Below are positions 46,403 to 56,213 of a DNA stretch of 64,000 nt, in pieces; the stretch's first letter is position 1; every line of letters begins with the position of its first letter. This stretch comes from Thermithiobacillus plumbiphilus (GTDB taxonomy: Bacteria > Pseudomonadota > Gammaproteobacteria > Acidithiobacillales > Thermithiobacillaceae). The stretch is from positions 1 to 64,000 of the forward strand of contig NZ_JBBPCO010000013.1 in the NCBI RefSeq assembly GCF_038070005.1, read 5' to 3'. The position numbers and the translations under genes were made by a program. The notes beneath the pieces are model-generated. The model did not search any database and was not told where the DNA came from. It worked only from the letters and a program-made list of their open reading frames with translations.

Positions 46403-47071
46403 CTAGATGATTTGTTTTATCTGGCTGAGCGCGACGCGACCCAGGCCATTGCCCAACTCGAGCTTCACGCCCTCGGGCGAGAACAGCACGCTCTGCACCG
46501 GCGCCACGCTGAATGCCTCGGCATTCAGCGGCTTGCCACCTGCCAGGGCCTGCACGCTGAAGCTGTAATTGCCGGCTGCCGCCTGTTCGCCGCTTTCCGT
46601 CTTGCCGTCCCACTGGAAACTCTGCGTGCCGGCGTCCTGGGCGCCAAGCGTCAAGGTTCTGACGACCTGACCGGCAGCGTCGCGGATGCTCACCGCCACA
46701 GAATCCGCGGGCGCTTCGAGCGAAAAGCCCGCGCTTGCCCCCTGACCGGCCGCCAGCGTGAGCTGCGAACCCGGCGCCACCACGCTGCGGCCCATCAGAG
46801 ATGCCGCCTGCAGGCCCTGGCCCGACTCCATGGCATCCAGCAGTTTCTGATTGCTGACCTGCAACTGCTGGATGCCGGTGGCCGTGCTGAACTGCGCCAT
46901 TTCCGCCAGAAACTTGCCATTGTCCATGGGCTCCAGGGGGTTCTGGTTGGAAAGCTGGGTGGTCATCAGCTTGAGGAATTCATTCTGGCCGAGCTGTTGC
47001 TGCCCGGGCTGGCTGGCCACCGCACTCGTCGTGCCGGCAATGGCACTATTGACACTCTGCACCATCTTCAA
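46403..47071 (-). CDS. flgD: FlgD, hook cap protein
   Basis: 222 residues; N-terminal LGQNEFLKLMTTQLSNQNPL and EPMDNGKFLAEMAQFS are the FlgD signature, followed by Ig-like cap domains. Needed for hook polymerisation by FlgE, encoded next. Confidence 0.96.
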   Translation of the reverse strand: MKMVQSVNSAIAGTTSAVASQPGQQQLGQNEFLKLMTTQLSNQNPLEPMDNGKFLAEMAQFSTATGIQQLQVSNQKLLDAMESGQGLQAASLMGRSVVAPGSQLTLAAGQGASAGFSLEAPADSVAVSIRDAAGQVVRTLTLGAQDAGTQSFQWDGKTESGEQAAAGNYSFSVQALAGGKPLNAEAFSVAPVQSVLFSPEGVKLELGNGLGRVALSQIKQII

Positions 47072-47075
47072 CTCC

Positions 47076-47486
47076 TTACTGACCGAGGGTCAGGGTCTTC
47101 AAAAGCAGCGTCTTGGCGGCATTCATGACATCGGCGTTGGCTTCATAGGAGCGCGAGGCCGAGATCATGTTCACCATCTCCTCCACCGGATTCACATTCG
47201 GCAGGTTCACATAACCCTGGCCGTCGGCTGCCGGATTGTGCGGATCAAATACTCGGCGCAGTGGCGAGCCGTCCTCCACCACGCCCGCCACCCTGACGCC
47301 CTCCGCCCCCGCCGGGCTGTTGCCCAGCGCCTGGGCCTGGAAGACCACGTGCCGCGCCCGGTAAGTTTCACCGGTGGAGGACGTGGCGCTGTCGGCATTG
47401 GCGAGATTGCTGGACACCACATTCAAACGGTGGGTCTGGGCCGTCATGCCGGAACCGGCGATATCAAAGACCTTGAAAAGCGACAT
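47076..47486 (-). CDS. flgC: FlgC, proximal rod protein
   Basis: 136 residues; start MSLFKVFDIAGSGMTAQTHR, SSNLANADSATSSTGETYRA, end ASRSYEANADVMNAAKTLLL. Two bases separate it from flgB. Confidence 0.96.
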   Translation of the reverse strand: MSLFKVFDIAGSGMTAQTHRLNVVSSNLANADSATSSTGETYRARHVVFQAQALGNSPAGAEGVRVAGVVEDGSPLRRVFDPHNPAADGQGYVNLPNVNPVEEMVNMISASRSYEANADVMNAAKTLLLKTLTLGQ

Positions 47487-47488
47487 GT

Positions 47489-47893
47489 TCAGCTCCCTTG
47501 AATGGCGGTCAGCAGGGTCTTGATCTTACCGCTCAGAAAATTGACGGCGGCCTGATACTGGATGGCGTTTTCGGAAAAGCGCGCCTGCTCCTCATCGAGA
47601 TTGACGCTGTTACCATCTATGCCTACCTGGCTGTCGCGGCGGAACAGGGCCTCGCGGGCGAGTGTCTGGATACCCAGCCCCGGCAGGTGTCCCGCCTCGG
47701 TGCGTGTCAGATTTACGTCACTGACTCTGCCTGCCTGGGCGCGGCGCATCGCCTTGTCAAAGTCGACATCCACCGCCTTGTAATTGGGGGTGTCGCCATT
47801 GGTGATATTGGCTGCCAGCAACTGTTGGCGGTAGGTTCGTACCGACAGCGTGTTCTCCAGAAAGCGGAAATTGTCATCCAGGCCATTTTTCAT
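47489..47893 (-). CDS. flgB: FlgB, proximal rod protein
   Basis: About 134 residues; start MKNGLDDNFRFLENTLSVRT, then LLAANITNGDTPNYKAVDVD. ATG 47893 has ACGAGGTG before it; earlier in-frame ATG positions lie upstream of the sigma-54 promoter and were rejected. First gene of flgB-flgL. Confidence 0.95.
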   Translation of the reverse strand: MKNGLDDNFRFLENTLSVRTYRQQLLAANITNGDTPNYKAVDVDFDKAMRRAQAGRVSDVNLTRTEAGHLPGLGIQTLAREALFRRDSQVGIDGNSVNLDEEQARFSENAIQYQAAVNFLSGKIKTLLTAIQGS

Positions 47894-47928
47894 GTTTTCA
47901 CCTCGTATCGACCGTTCGACGGAGCTCT

Positions 47929-47944
47929 TGCATGGATCGTGCCA
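47929..47944 (-). promoter_or_regulatory. Sigma-54 promoter for the flgB-flgL operon
   Basis: Minus-strand core TGGCACGATCCATGCA contains the full -24 element TGGCACG and GC at -12 with the exact spacing; only the first T of TTGCA differs. Leader about 24 bases. Could also feed the methyltransferase-glycosyltransferase genes behind flgL. Confidence 0.87.
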
Positions 47945-48053
47945 TCTTTCCAGGCCTTGTTCCTGGCGCCAAAGGCCGGTAAGCAGCCCGGCTGCAGCGG
48001 CAAACCGGCAAGGGCTTGCCGCCGGGATCCCCTGGAACCGGGTGCCCAGCACA

Positions 48054-48069
48054 TGGAATACATCTTGCT
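48054..48069 (+). promoter_or_regulatory. Sigma-54 promoter of flgA, divergent from flgB
   Basis: Plus-strand core TGGAATACATCTTGCT has GG and GC ten bases apart and a full TTGCT; the -24 half is weaker (GGAATA against GGCACG). It lies 109 bases from the flgB core on the other strand. Leader about 25 bases. Confidence 0.75.
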
Positions 48070-48105
48070 AGTATTTCACCGACATTTTGTTACCGGACTC
48101 CTGTA

Positions 48106-48801
48106 ATGACTTCATTTTTATCCCTGTTTGCCCTCGGCCTGCTGCTGATGAGCAGTTCCTCGGCCTGGAGCGCGCCGCAGCAGGATCTGCAGGTAATCGG
48201 CAAGCAGGTGGAAGGCTTCGTGCGCCAGGGTTTGCAGGCTCAGGCCGGGCGGCCCGTGATCCGGGTCGGGCCCATCGACAAACGCCTGCAGCTTTCACAA
48301 TGCCGGGATCTGGAGATACACAATTTCGGGCCTGCCAACCGGGCGGCACGGACCATCCAGGTCCGCTGCCAGGCACCGGCCGCCTGGACGCTCTATGTCC
48401 CGGTGAGCGTCAAGCTTATGACAGCGGTGGTGGTCGCCAGCCGCCCGCTGGCCCAGGGCCACACGCTCACTGCCGGCGACCTGCGCCTGAGTGAGCAGGA
48501 TCTGGGTAGCCTGCCGGCTGGCGTGCTGAGTGACATCAAAATGGCCCTGGGCCAAAAGCTGGCCAGCAACATACCGGCCGGATTTGCCCTGAGACAGGAT
48601 CTGTTGCGGACGGCGCCAGTGATAAGGCAGGGACAGAGCCTTGCCATGGTGGTGGAGGGAAATGGCATGCGCCTGGTCGCCGAGGGCGAGGCCTTGCAGG
48701 ATGGCAGGCCGGGGCAGTGGATCAATGCCCGCAACAGCAAGTCTGGCCGGATCGTGAAAGGGATCGTGGAACAGGATGGGCAGCTACGCATTCCGTTCTA
48801 G
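48106..48801 (+). CDS. flgA: FlgA, P-ring assembly chaperone
   Basis: Periplasmic chaperone for FlgI. About 231 residues: signal peptide of about 23 residues (to AWSA), then an SAF-like domain (VVASRPLAQGHTLTAGDLRL) and the C-terminal segment RNSKSGRIVKGIVEQDGQL. ATG 48106 follows CAGGAG-like GGACTCCT weakly; the start is set by the signal peptide. First of the five plus-strand genes. Confidence 0.94.
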   Translation: MTSFLSLFALGLLLMSSSSAWSAPQQDLQVIGKQVEGFVRQGLQAQAGRPVIRVGPIDKRLQLSQCRDLEIHNFGPANRAARTIQVRCQAPAAWTLYVPVSVKLMTAVVVASRPLAQGHTLTAGDLRLSEQDLGSLPAGVLSDIKMALGQKLASNIPAGFALRQDLLRTAPVIRQGQSLAMVVEGNGMRLVAEGEALQDGRPGQWINARNSKSGRIVKGIVEQDGQLRIPF

Positions 48802-48814
48802 TGAATCGCCATGC

Positions 48815-48841
48815 TAAAGTTTTGCGCTTGCGTGCCGTAAA
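48815..48841 (+). promoter_or_regulatory. Sigma-28 (FliA) promoter of flgM
   Basis: Plus strand TAAA-N15-GCCGTAAA; -35 perfect, -10 with the same GCCGTAAA variant as at cheR. Gives flgM, flgN, csrA and fliW a late transcript in addition to read-through from flgA. FliA would thus drive its own anti-sigma factor. Confidence 0.88.
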
Positions 48842-48864
48842 GCAGTATAAAAGGAGTGTCAGAC

Positions 48865-49155
48865 ATGAAGATTGACAGCAGTGGGTTGTACTCGCCGCAG
48901 GTCGGCACAAGCTCGCATCCCCAGGCTACGACTGCAGGTACCGGCAAGGCCGAGCCCCAGAAGCCCGGCACGCCGGGCGATCAGGTGAGCCTGTCGCCGG
49001 CGGCCCAGGCCCTGCAGGCCAACCGCGAGGCACCGGTGGATCAGGATCGCGTCAACGCCATCCGCCAGGCCATCGCCAGCGGCCAATATCAGGTGGACTC
49101 CGAAAGCCTGGCAAAGAAACTGCTGGCCTATGCCCGCCTTGCCAACGAAGGCTGA
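48865..49155 (+). CDS. flgM: FlgM, anti-sigma-28 factor
   Basis: Binds FliA until exported through the finished hook. About 96 residues: disordered N-terminal half rich in Ser/Gly/Pro, then DQVSLSPAAQALQ and the helical FliA-binding end DRVNAIRQAIASGQYQVDSE. ATG 48865 is eight bases after AAGGAG; a GTG three codons earlier is too close to that site. Confidence 0.94.
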   Translation: MKIDSSGLYSPQVGTSSHPQATTAGTGKAEPQKPGTPGDQVSLSPAAQALQANREAPVDQDRVNAIRQAIASGQYQVDSESLAKKLLAYARLANEG

Positions 49156-49161
49156 TCCCCG

Positions 49162-49683
49162 ATGAGCATGAACACGCAGGATTCCCCGCGGCCGGAGTCT
49201 GGCAGGCCACAGCTTGCCTCCCGGCTGGTAGATGTCCTGGGCCAGGAAGCGCAATTACTGGACGTACTGCGCACGCTCCTGCTTGCGGAGCAGGAAGGCC
49301 TGGCCAGCCTGGCGCCGGACACCCTCGGCTCGCTTGCCAGCGAAAAAAACCGCGTCCTGTCCGAGCTTGCCCACTGTGAAAACAGCCGCGCCGAACTTTC
49401 GACGCAACTGTCACCCATGCGTGCAGCATCAAGCAACTGGCCGGAGCACCTGGCCGGGCTCCCTGCCGCCACGCACAAAGCCATTGGGCAGCTATGGTCC
49501 GGCATCCTGCAGTGCACGCGGGAGGTCAGCGTCCTCAACCAGCAGAATGGCCAGATCATCGAAACCTCCATGCGCCATGTACGCGGCGCCCTGGAAGTCC
49601 TGTGCAGCGGCTCGCCATCCCTCTACAACACCAGCGGCCACAGTGAACTGCCCGCGCCAAGCCGCATGCTGGGCAGCGCCTGA
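49162..49683 (+). CDS. flgN: FlgN, chaperone for FlgK and FlgL
   Basis: 173 residues, mostly helical with coiled-coil character (LASRLVDVLGQEAQLLDVLR), ending with the loose FlgN-type tail (SPSLYNTSGH). Six bases after flgM. Family is poorly conserved; size and position support the name. Confidence 0.88.
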   Translation: MSMNTQDSPRPESGRPQLASRLVDVLGQEAQLLDVLRTLLLAEQEGLASLAPDTLGSLASEKNRVLSELAHCENSRAELSTQLSPMRAASSNWPEHLAGLPAATHKAIGQLWSGILQCTREVSVLNQQNGQIIETSMRHVRGALEVLCSGSPSLYNTSGHSELPAPSRMLGSA

Positions 49684-49685
49684 GC

Positions 49686-49919
49686 ATGCTGATCCTGACG
49701 CGCAAGCGTGGCGAGGCCATCCGTATCGGTGAACAGATCCGTATCGTCGTCACCCGCATCGACAACAATCAGGTACGTATCGGTATCGAGAGCCCAGCGG
49801 AGCTCGCCATCCTGCGCGAGGAAATCTTCGAAACCGTGCGCCGCGAAAACCAGATGGCCCGCAGCGTCAGCTTGAGCCAGCTCGCCGATTTCCTGGACAG
49901 AAAAAAGAACACCCCATGA
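49686..49919 (+). CDS. csrA: CsrA, RNA-binding translational regulator (long, FliW-type)
   Basis: 77 residues, longer than the 61 of E. coli CsrA. RNA-binding features present: MLILTRKRGEAIRIG and R44 in LREEIF. The C-terminal extension (RRENQMARSVSLSQLADFL) resembles that of Bacillus subtilis CsrA, and Asn55, needed there for FliW binding, is in the same position. The stop overlaps the fliW start as ATGA. Lies in the flagellar operon, two bases after flgN. Likely target: fliC mRNA. Confidence 0.95.
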   Translation: MLILTRKRGEAIRIGEQIRIVVTRIDNNQVRIGIESPAELAILREEIFETVRRENQMARSVSLSQLADFLDRKKNTP

Positions 49920-50380
49920 ACCGGACCATCGATTCCGCCCAGTTCGGCCCGCTGCAGATCAGCCCCGACCAGATACTCGTCTGCGAGGAGCCCCTGCTCG
50001 GCTTTGAACATCTGCGCGAATTCGTGCTGCTGGAGCACCCGCAGTTTCGCCCCTTTACCTGGCTGCAATCCCTGGAATCTCCGGAACTGTGTTTCATTCT
50101 GGCTGAAGCCCGTCATTTCGGGCTGCACTATGACCTTGCCAGGTTTGCACCAGGGCAGCAGGGGCTGTCAACACTGCAACTGCGGGTCATGGTGATCCTG
50201 CCAGGCAACGAGCATGAGCCCATTCGCGCCCATAAGCTCGGGCCGATCTGGTTTGATGGCGAAAGCCGACGCTTTGGACAGCGCGTGGTGGATGCGACAC
50301 AGGTGCAGGATGGGGTCTTGAGCCCGGAAAATGGGCAGGACGGCCAGCAGGCAATGCTGCCCTGCATGCTCGTAGAATAA
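49916..50380 (+). CDS. fliW: FliW, flagellin-binding antagonist of CsrA
   Basis: 154 residues. Matches the FliW pattern of Firmicutes, spirochaetes and Epsilonproteobacteria: FGPLQISPDQILVCEEPLLG, FEHLREFVLLE, PFTWLQSLESPELCFIL. In known systems free FliW blocks CsrA allosterically, and flagellin sequesters FliW, so unexported flagellin shuts down its own translation. Translationally coupled to csrA. FliW is not part of the usual Pseudomonas/Vibrio-type flagellar set. Convergent with the PilZ gene that follows, one base between stops. Confidence 0.88.
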   Translation: MNRTIDSAQFGPLQISPDQILVCEEPLLGFEHLREFVLLEHPQFRPFTWLQSLESPELCFILAEARHFGLHYDLARFAPGQQGLSTLQLRVMVILPGNEHEPIRAHKLGPIWFDGESRRFGQRVVDATQVQDGVLSPENGQDGQQAMLPCMLVE

Positions 50381-50381
50381 T

Positions 50382-51140
50382 TTACAGACGGCTGCTGCGC
50401 AGGATTTCCCGGTCACGCCTGGTGACGTAACGCTGAATGGCGGCATTCATGGCCGGAGCCAGGACACTGAAGCGCCCCCCGACGCGCAGGATCCTGCCGC
50501 TCTGGCTTTGCAGCCTGGTCAGTGTGCAGACTTCCAGATCAGTACGGATCAAGGTACCTTCCGGCAGGGTGAACTCGCAGGCAAGCCGCTGGCCTCGTGC
50601 AAGTTCATCGCCGATGGTGAAAACGAAGTTCAGACCCAGCCCGCCGGTGCTGATGTCCACCATGTCCCCTTTCAGGATCTGTCCGGAATTTGTCTGAAGC
50701 ACCACGCGCAAAGGTGCATCCTGGCTGGGGCTGACGCGGAAGTGCTCGCGCCGCTGCAACTGATAGATCCACTGCGGTATGGCAAGCTGAAACAGCAAAC
50801 CCCGGGCGTCCTGTTCCGCCTCCTGCAGCACGGCTTCGAAGGCTGTCACCATGCCGCGCACCCGCGCAAGTATCCGCGCGCGCCGGCTGACCTGCAACCG
50901 GGCATTGCCAGTAGCAGGTAGCAGTTCATCGAGCGCAAAGCGCTTGCGACCTGGATCAACCTCAAGGATGGCCGCGCTGTAAACGGTCTGTTCATCCTCG
51001 GCCACGAACACGCTCAGGATGGTCTTTTCATCGGACATTTCCTGCAAAATGGCGCGAATCTTGGCGCCATCCTTGATCAGGAAATCCTCGTTTTGCGAGT
51101 CCCCATTGAAAAGACCGAGCTGGTCGAAATTCATCTCCAC
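50382..51140 (-). CDS. YcgR-type flagellar brake, PilZ domain protein
   Basis: c-di-GMP-responsive motor regulator. 252 residues: N-terminal YcgR domain (about 1-125) and C-terminal PilZ domain with intact motifs QRREHFRV (RxxxR) and DISTGGLGL (D/NxSxxG). The start is GTG (AGAGG five bases before it); an in-frame ATG lies two codons later. It follows purA by 14 bases on the same strand and I find no sigma-28 core in front of it, so it may be co-transcribed with purA. Confidence 0.88.
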   Translation of the reverse strand: MEMNFDQLGLFNGDSQNEDFLIKDGAKIRAILQEMSDEKTILSVFVAEDEQTVYSAAILEVDPGRKRFALDELLPATGNARLQVSRRARILARVRGMVTAFEAVLQEAEQDARGLLFQLAIPQWIYQLQRREHFRVSPSQDAPLRVVLQTNSGQILKGDMVDISTGGLGLNFVFTIGDELARGQRLACEFTLPEGTLIRTDLEVCTLTRLQSQSGRILRVGGRFSVLAPAMNAAIQRYVTRRDREILRSSRL

Positions 51141-51154
51141 GGCAGCCTCTGAAA

Positions 51155-53702
<2,548 letters not shown>

Positions 53703-53744
53703 CTTCTCACAGGAGCCGGGACGGGTAACCCGAAAGGCTTACCA

Positions 53745-53930
53745 TTATCCGGCCAAATACAAAAGAAGCAAACCCGCCAGCATGCTGACCAGCCCAAGAC
53801 TGCGCAACTGGCGGTCGGAAAGCGCGTCCATGAGTTGGCGCATGGCCTCCCGGGCGCCTGCCGGACTGAGGAAGTACGGGATCCCCTCAAGCACCAGCAT
53901 CAGGGCCAGTGCCTTCAGCAACAGGTTCAT
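53745..53930 (-). CDS. Small DUF2065 (YjeT-like) membrane protein
   Basis: 61 residues with two hydrophobic helices (LLLKALALMLVLEGIPYFLS and SLGLVSMLAGLLLLYLAG). Function unknown. Located six bases after hflC, the same place as yjeT in E. coli. Confidence 0.88.
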   Translation of the reverse strand: MNLLLKALALMLVLEGIPYFLSPAGAREAMRQLMDALSDRQLRSLGLVSMLAGLLLLYLAG

Positions 53931-53936
53931 GAGGAA

Positions 53937-54800
53937 TCATTTTCCCGGGCCGCGGAGGAAATACCGGAAGAAATCCTTGTCCGGATCAATCACCAGGGTA
54001 TCCTGCTTGCCGATGCTCTGCTGATAGGCCTGCAGACGGCGATACAGCGAGAAAAACTGCGGGTCGCGACTGAAGGCCTCGGCATAGATGCGCGCCGCCT
54101 CGGCATCACCCTGACCCTTGATCTCCTGCGCCTTGCGATAGGCATCCGCCAGGATGAAGGTGCGCTGGCGCTCCGCCTCGGAGCGGATCTGCACGGCGAT
54201 CTCGGCGCCCCGTGAGCGATATTCCTTGGCCTCGCGGGAACGCTCCGCTTCCATGCGCCGGAATACCGACTGGCTGACCTTCTCGGGCAGATCCACGCGC
54301 ATGACACGCACATCCACCACGGTGAGGCCGAGATCCCGGGCACGGCGCTCGACAGAGCCGACGATGGTGTTCATCAGGCCGACGCGATCACCACTGACCA
54401 GTTGTTCCAGGGTACGGCGACCAAATTCGGCCCGCAGGGCGGAGCGGATCAGGTCCGCAAGCCGGGCATTGGCGTTGGCGACATTGCGCACCCGGGTATA
54501 GAACAACAAGGGATTGGTAATCCGCCAGACCGCAAAGGAATCCACCACCACGGTCTTTTTCTCGATGGTCAGATAGGATTCCGGCTCGGCATTGTAGGTG
54601 AGCAGGCGATTGTCAAAATACAGCACGTTCTGCACGAACGGCGTTTTGACATGCAGTCCCGCGCTGCGCACCGTATCTATCGGTCGCCCGAACTGCAGCA
54701 CCAGGGCATTCTGGGTTTCATTGACGGTATAAAGCGCAGAACTGGCCAGCAGGGCGAGTCCGGCCAGAACGATCAGGATCAGGTTGGTCTTGGCTGTCAT
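53937..54800 (-). CDS. hflC: HflC, FtsH protease modulator
   Basis: SPFH/prohibitin-family membrane protein forming the HflKC complex around FtsH. 287 residues: N-terminal membrane helix (about 5-25), SPFH domain (ALVLQFGRP, VRVMRVDLPEKVSQSVFRRM), C-terminal coiled coil. Two bases after hflK. Confidence 0.96.
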   Translation of the reverse strand: MTAKTNLILIVLAGLALLASSALYTVNETQNALVLQFGRPIDTVRSAGLHVKTPFVQNVLYFDNRLLTYNAEPESYLTIEKKTVVVDSFAVWRITNPLLFYTRVRNVANANARLADLIRSALRAEFGRRTLEQLVSGDRVGLMNTIVGSVERRARDLGLTVVDVRVMRVDLPEKVSQSVFRRMEAERSREAKEYRSRGAEIAVQIRSEAERQRTFILADAYRKAQEIKGQGDAEAARIYAEAFSRDPQFFSLYRRLQAYQQSIGKQDTLVIDPDKDFFRYFLRGPGK

Positions 54801-54802
54801 GT

Positions 54803-56020
54803 CTAGCGGGCTCCCTGCGGCTGGACCGGCTCGAAATTTTGCACCTGCCCGGCACGGTTCTGTGTGCCTTCGGATGCTGCAGCCGGGTTCTGGGCAGGCT
54901 GCGCTTCCTGCTGCTGGCCATTGTCCGCCTGCTGCCTTGGGGGCATCTGCTGCGACTCCTTCAGTTTGTCGAGCGGGAGATAGAGCACGTTGTTGCCACG
55001 ATTGCTGTCGACGATCACCTTGTTGGCATTGCGCAGGATCTCTTCCATGCTTTCCAGGTACAGCCGCTCGCTGGTGATGCGAGGTGCCTTGCGATACTCG
55101 GTCAGGATCTGGCTGAAGCGCGAGGCATCACCCGTGGCCTGCTCGATGCTGCGCTGCTTGTAACCCGCTGCCTCCTCGACGATGCGGACCGCTTCACCGC
55201 GAGCGCGGGGCAGCACGTCGTTGGCATAGGCCTCTGCCTCATTGCGGGCACGCTGGAGATCTTCCCGCGCACTCACCACATCCAGGAAGGCGGGCAGGAC
55301 CTGCTCCGGCGGATTGACGCCCTGCAGACGCACGGCATCCACGATCAGACCCAATTTATAGTGGTCCAGGGTCTGCTGCATCAGGATCTGCACGTTCTGC
55401 TCGATCAGGGCGCGCCCTTCGGTCAGCACCTGATCGATCTTGCTGCGGCCCACGACCTGGCGGATCGAGGACTCGGCAACCTGACGCACCAGCGTCTCTG
55501 GATCCCGCGAGTTGAAGAGGAAATAAGACGGATTGCTGATGCGAAACTGTACCGCAAAGGCGATGTCGACGATGTTCTCGTCCTGGGTCAGCATCAGCGC
55601 TTCATTCGGCATACCGCGCCGGGTAGTGCCGGCGGTGCGGTAGCCGATCTCGATACGACGGCTCTCGGTGACCTTGGGCGTGTAGACCACATCGATCGGG
55701 TAAGGCAGATGATAATGCAGGCCCGGCTGCGTGGTATCCACATGGGATCCAAAGCGCAGCACCACCCCTTGCTCGTCAGGACCCACGACATAGATACCGG
55801 ATGCCAGCCACAGCAGCGCCAGAATGCCAATCACATAAGGCAGGGCACTGCCCAGCCTGGGACCTGTACCACCACTCCCGCCACCCCGGCCGCCAAACAG
55901 GCCCTCGAATTGCCTGCGGATCTTCTCCATCCAGGCACCCAGGTCATTATTGGACTTCGGCGGTGTACGTTTTCCCCAGGGATTATAGTCATTTCCCTTG
56001 TCTGGGTCGCTCCAGGGCAT
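54803..56020 (-). CDS. hflK: HflK, FtsH protease modulator
   Basis: Partner of HflC. About 405 residues: Gly-rich N terminus, one membrane helix (about 55-75), SPFH domain, then a long helix and a Gln/Pro-rich tail. Start MPWSDPDKGNDYNPWG at 56020 has AAAGGAG six bases upstream. Preceded by a sigma-70-like promoter in the hflX-hflK gap. Confidence 0.95.
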   Translation of the reverse strand: MPWSDPDKGNDYNPWGKRTPPKSNNDLGAWMEKIRRQFEGLFGGRGGGSGGTGPRLGSALPYVIGILALLWLASGIYVVGPDEQGVVLRFGSHVDTTQPGLHYHLPYPIDVVYTPKVTESRRIEIGYRTAGTTRRGMPNEALMLTQDENIVDIAFAVQFRISNPSYFLFNSRDPETLVRQVAESSIRQVVGRSKIDQVLTEGRALIEQNVQILMQQTLDHYKLGLIVDAVRLQGVNPPEQVLPAFLDVVSAREDLQRARNEAEAYANDVLPRARGEAVRIVEEAAGYKQRSIEQATGDASRFSQILTEYRKAPRITSERLYLESMEEILRNANKVIVDSNRGNNVLYLPLDKLKESQQMPPRQQADNGQQQEAQPAQNPAAASEGTQNRAGQVQNFEPVQPQGAR

Positions 56021-56072
56021 CAAAAGCTCCTTTTCTGGACCATTCATGGCCGGCGGGGCAAACAAACCCGCC

Positions 56073-56101
56073 ATTCTAAGTGCCCTTACATCAACTGGCA
56101 A
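56073..56101 (-). promoter_or_regulatory. Sigma-70-like promoter for hflK-hflC
   Basis: Minus strand TTGCCA, 17 bases, TAGAAT: 5/6 at -35 in the core positions and 5/6 at -10, with optimal spacing. Leader about 45 bases. It lies just after the strong hairpin that follows hflX. Confidence 0.55.
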
Positions 56102-56107
56102 CATTGC

Positions 56108-56138
56108 GCGCGCCGCACCCTGGACAGGTGCGGCGCGC
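56108..56138. terminator. 12-bp GC-rich hairpin between hflX and hflK
   Basis: Arms GCGCGCCGCACC (56108-56119) and its exact complement (56127-56138) with a 7-base loop. On the minus strand it follows hflX by about 75 bases; no U tract follows, so termination would be imperfect. The AT-rich block at about 56160-56185, with repeated CTATAT, lies between hflX and this hairpin and is unexplained. Confidence 0.55.
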
Positions 56139-56213
56139 ATTACTGCTGGATTGGAAAGATTCGTCTTTTATTATATAGCTATCATATAGCGTTTTCGCGG
56201 TCTGCCAGCCGGG

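Noticed and set aside
47894-48052. Longer FlgB with a 53-residue extension
   Set aside because: The extension reads through the flgB sigma-54 promoter and lacks similarity to rod proteins; ATG 47893 has a good ribosome binding site.
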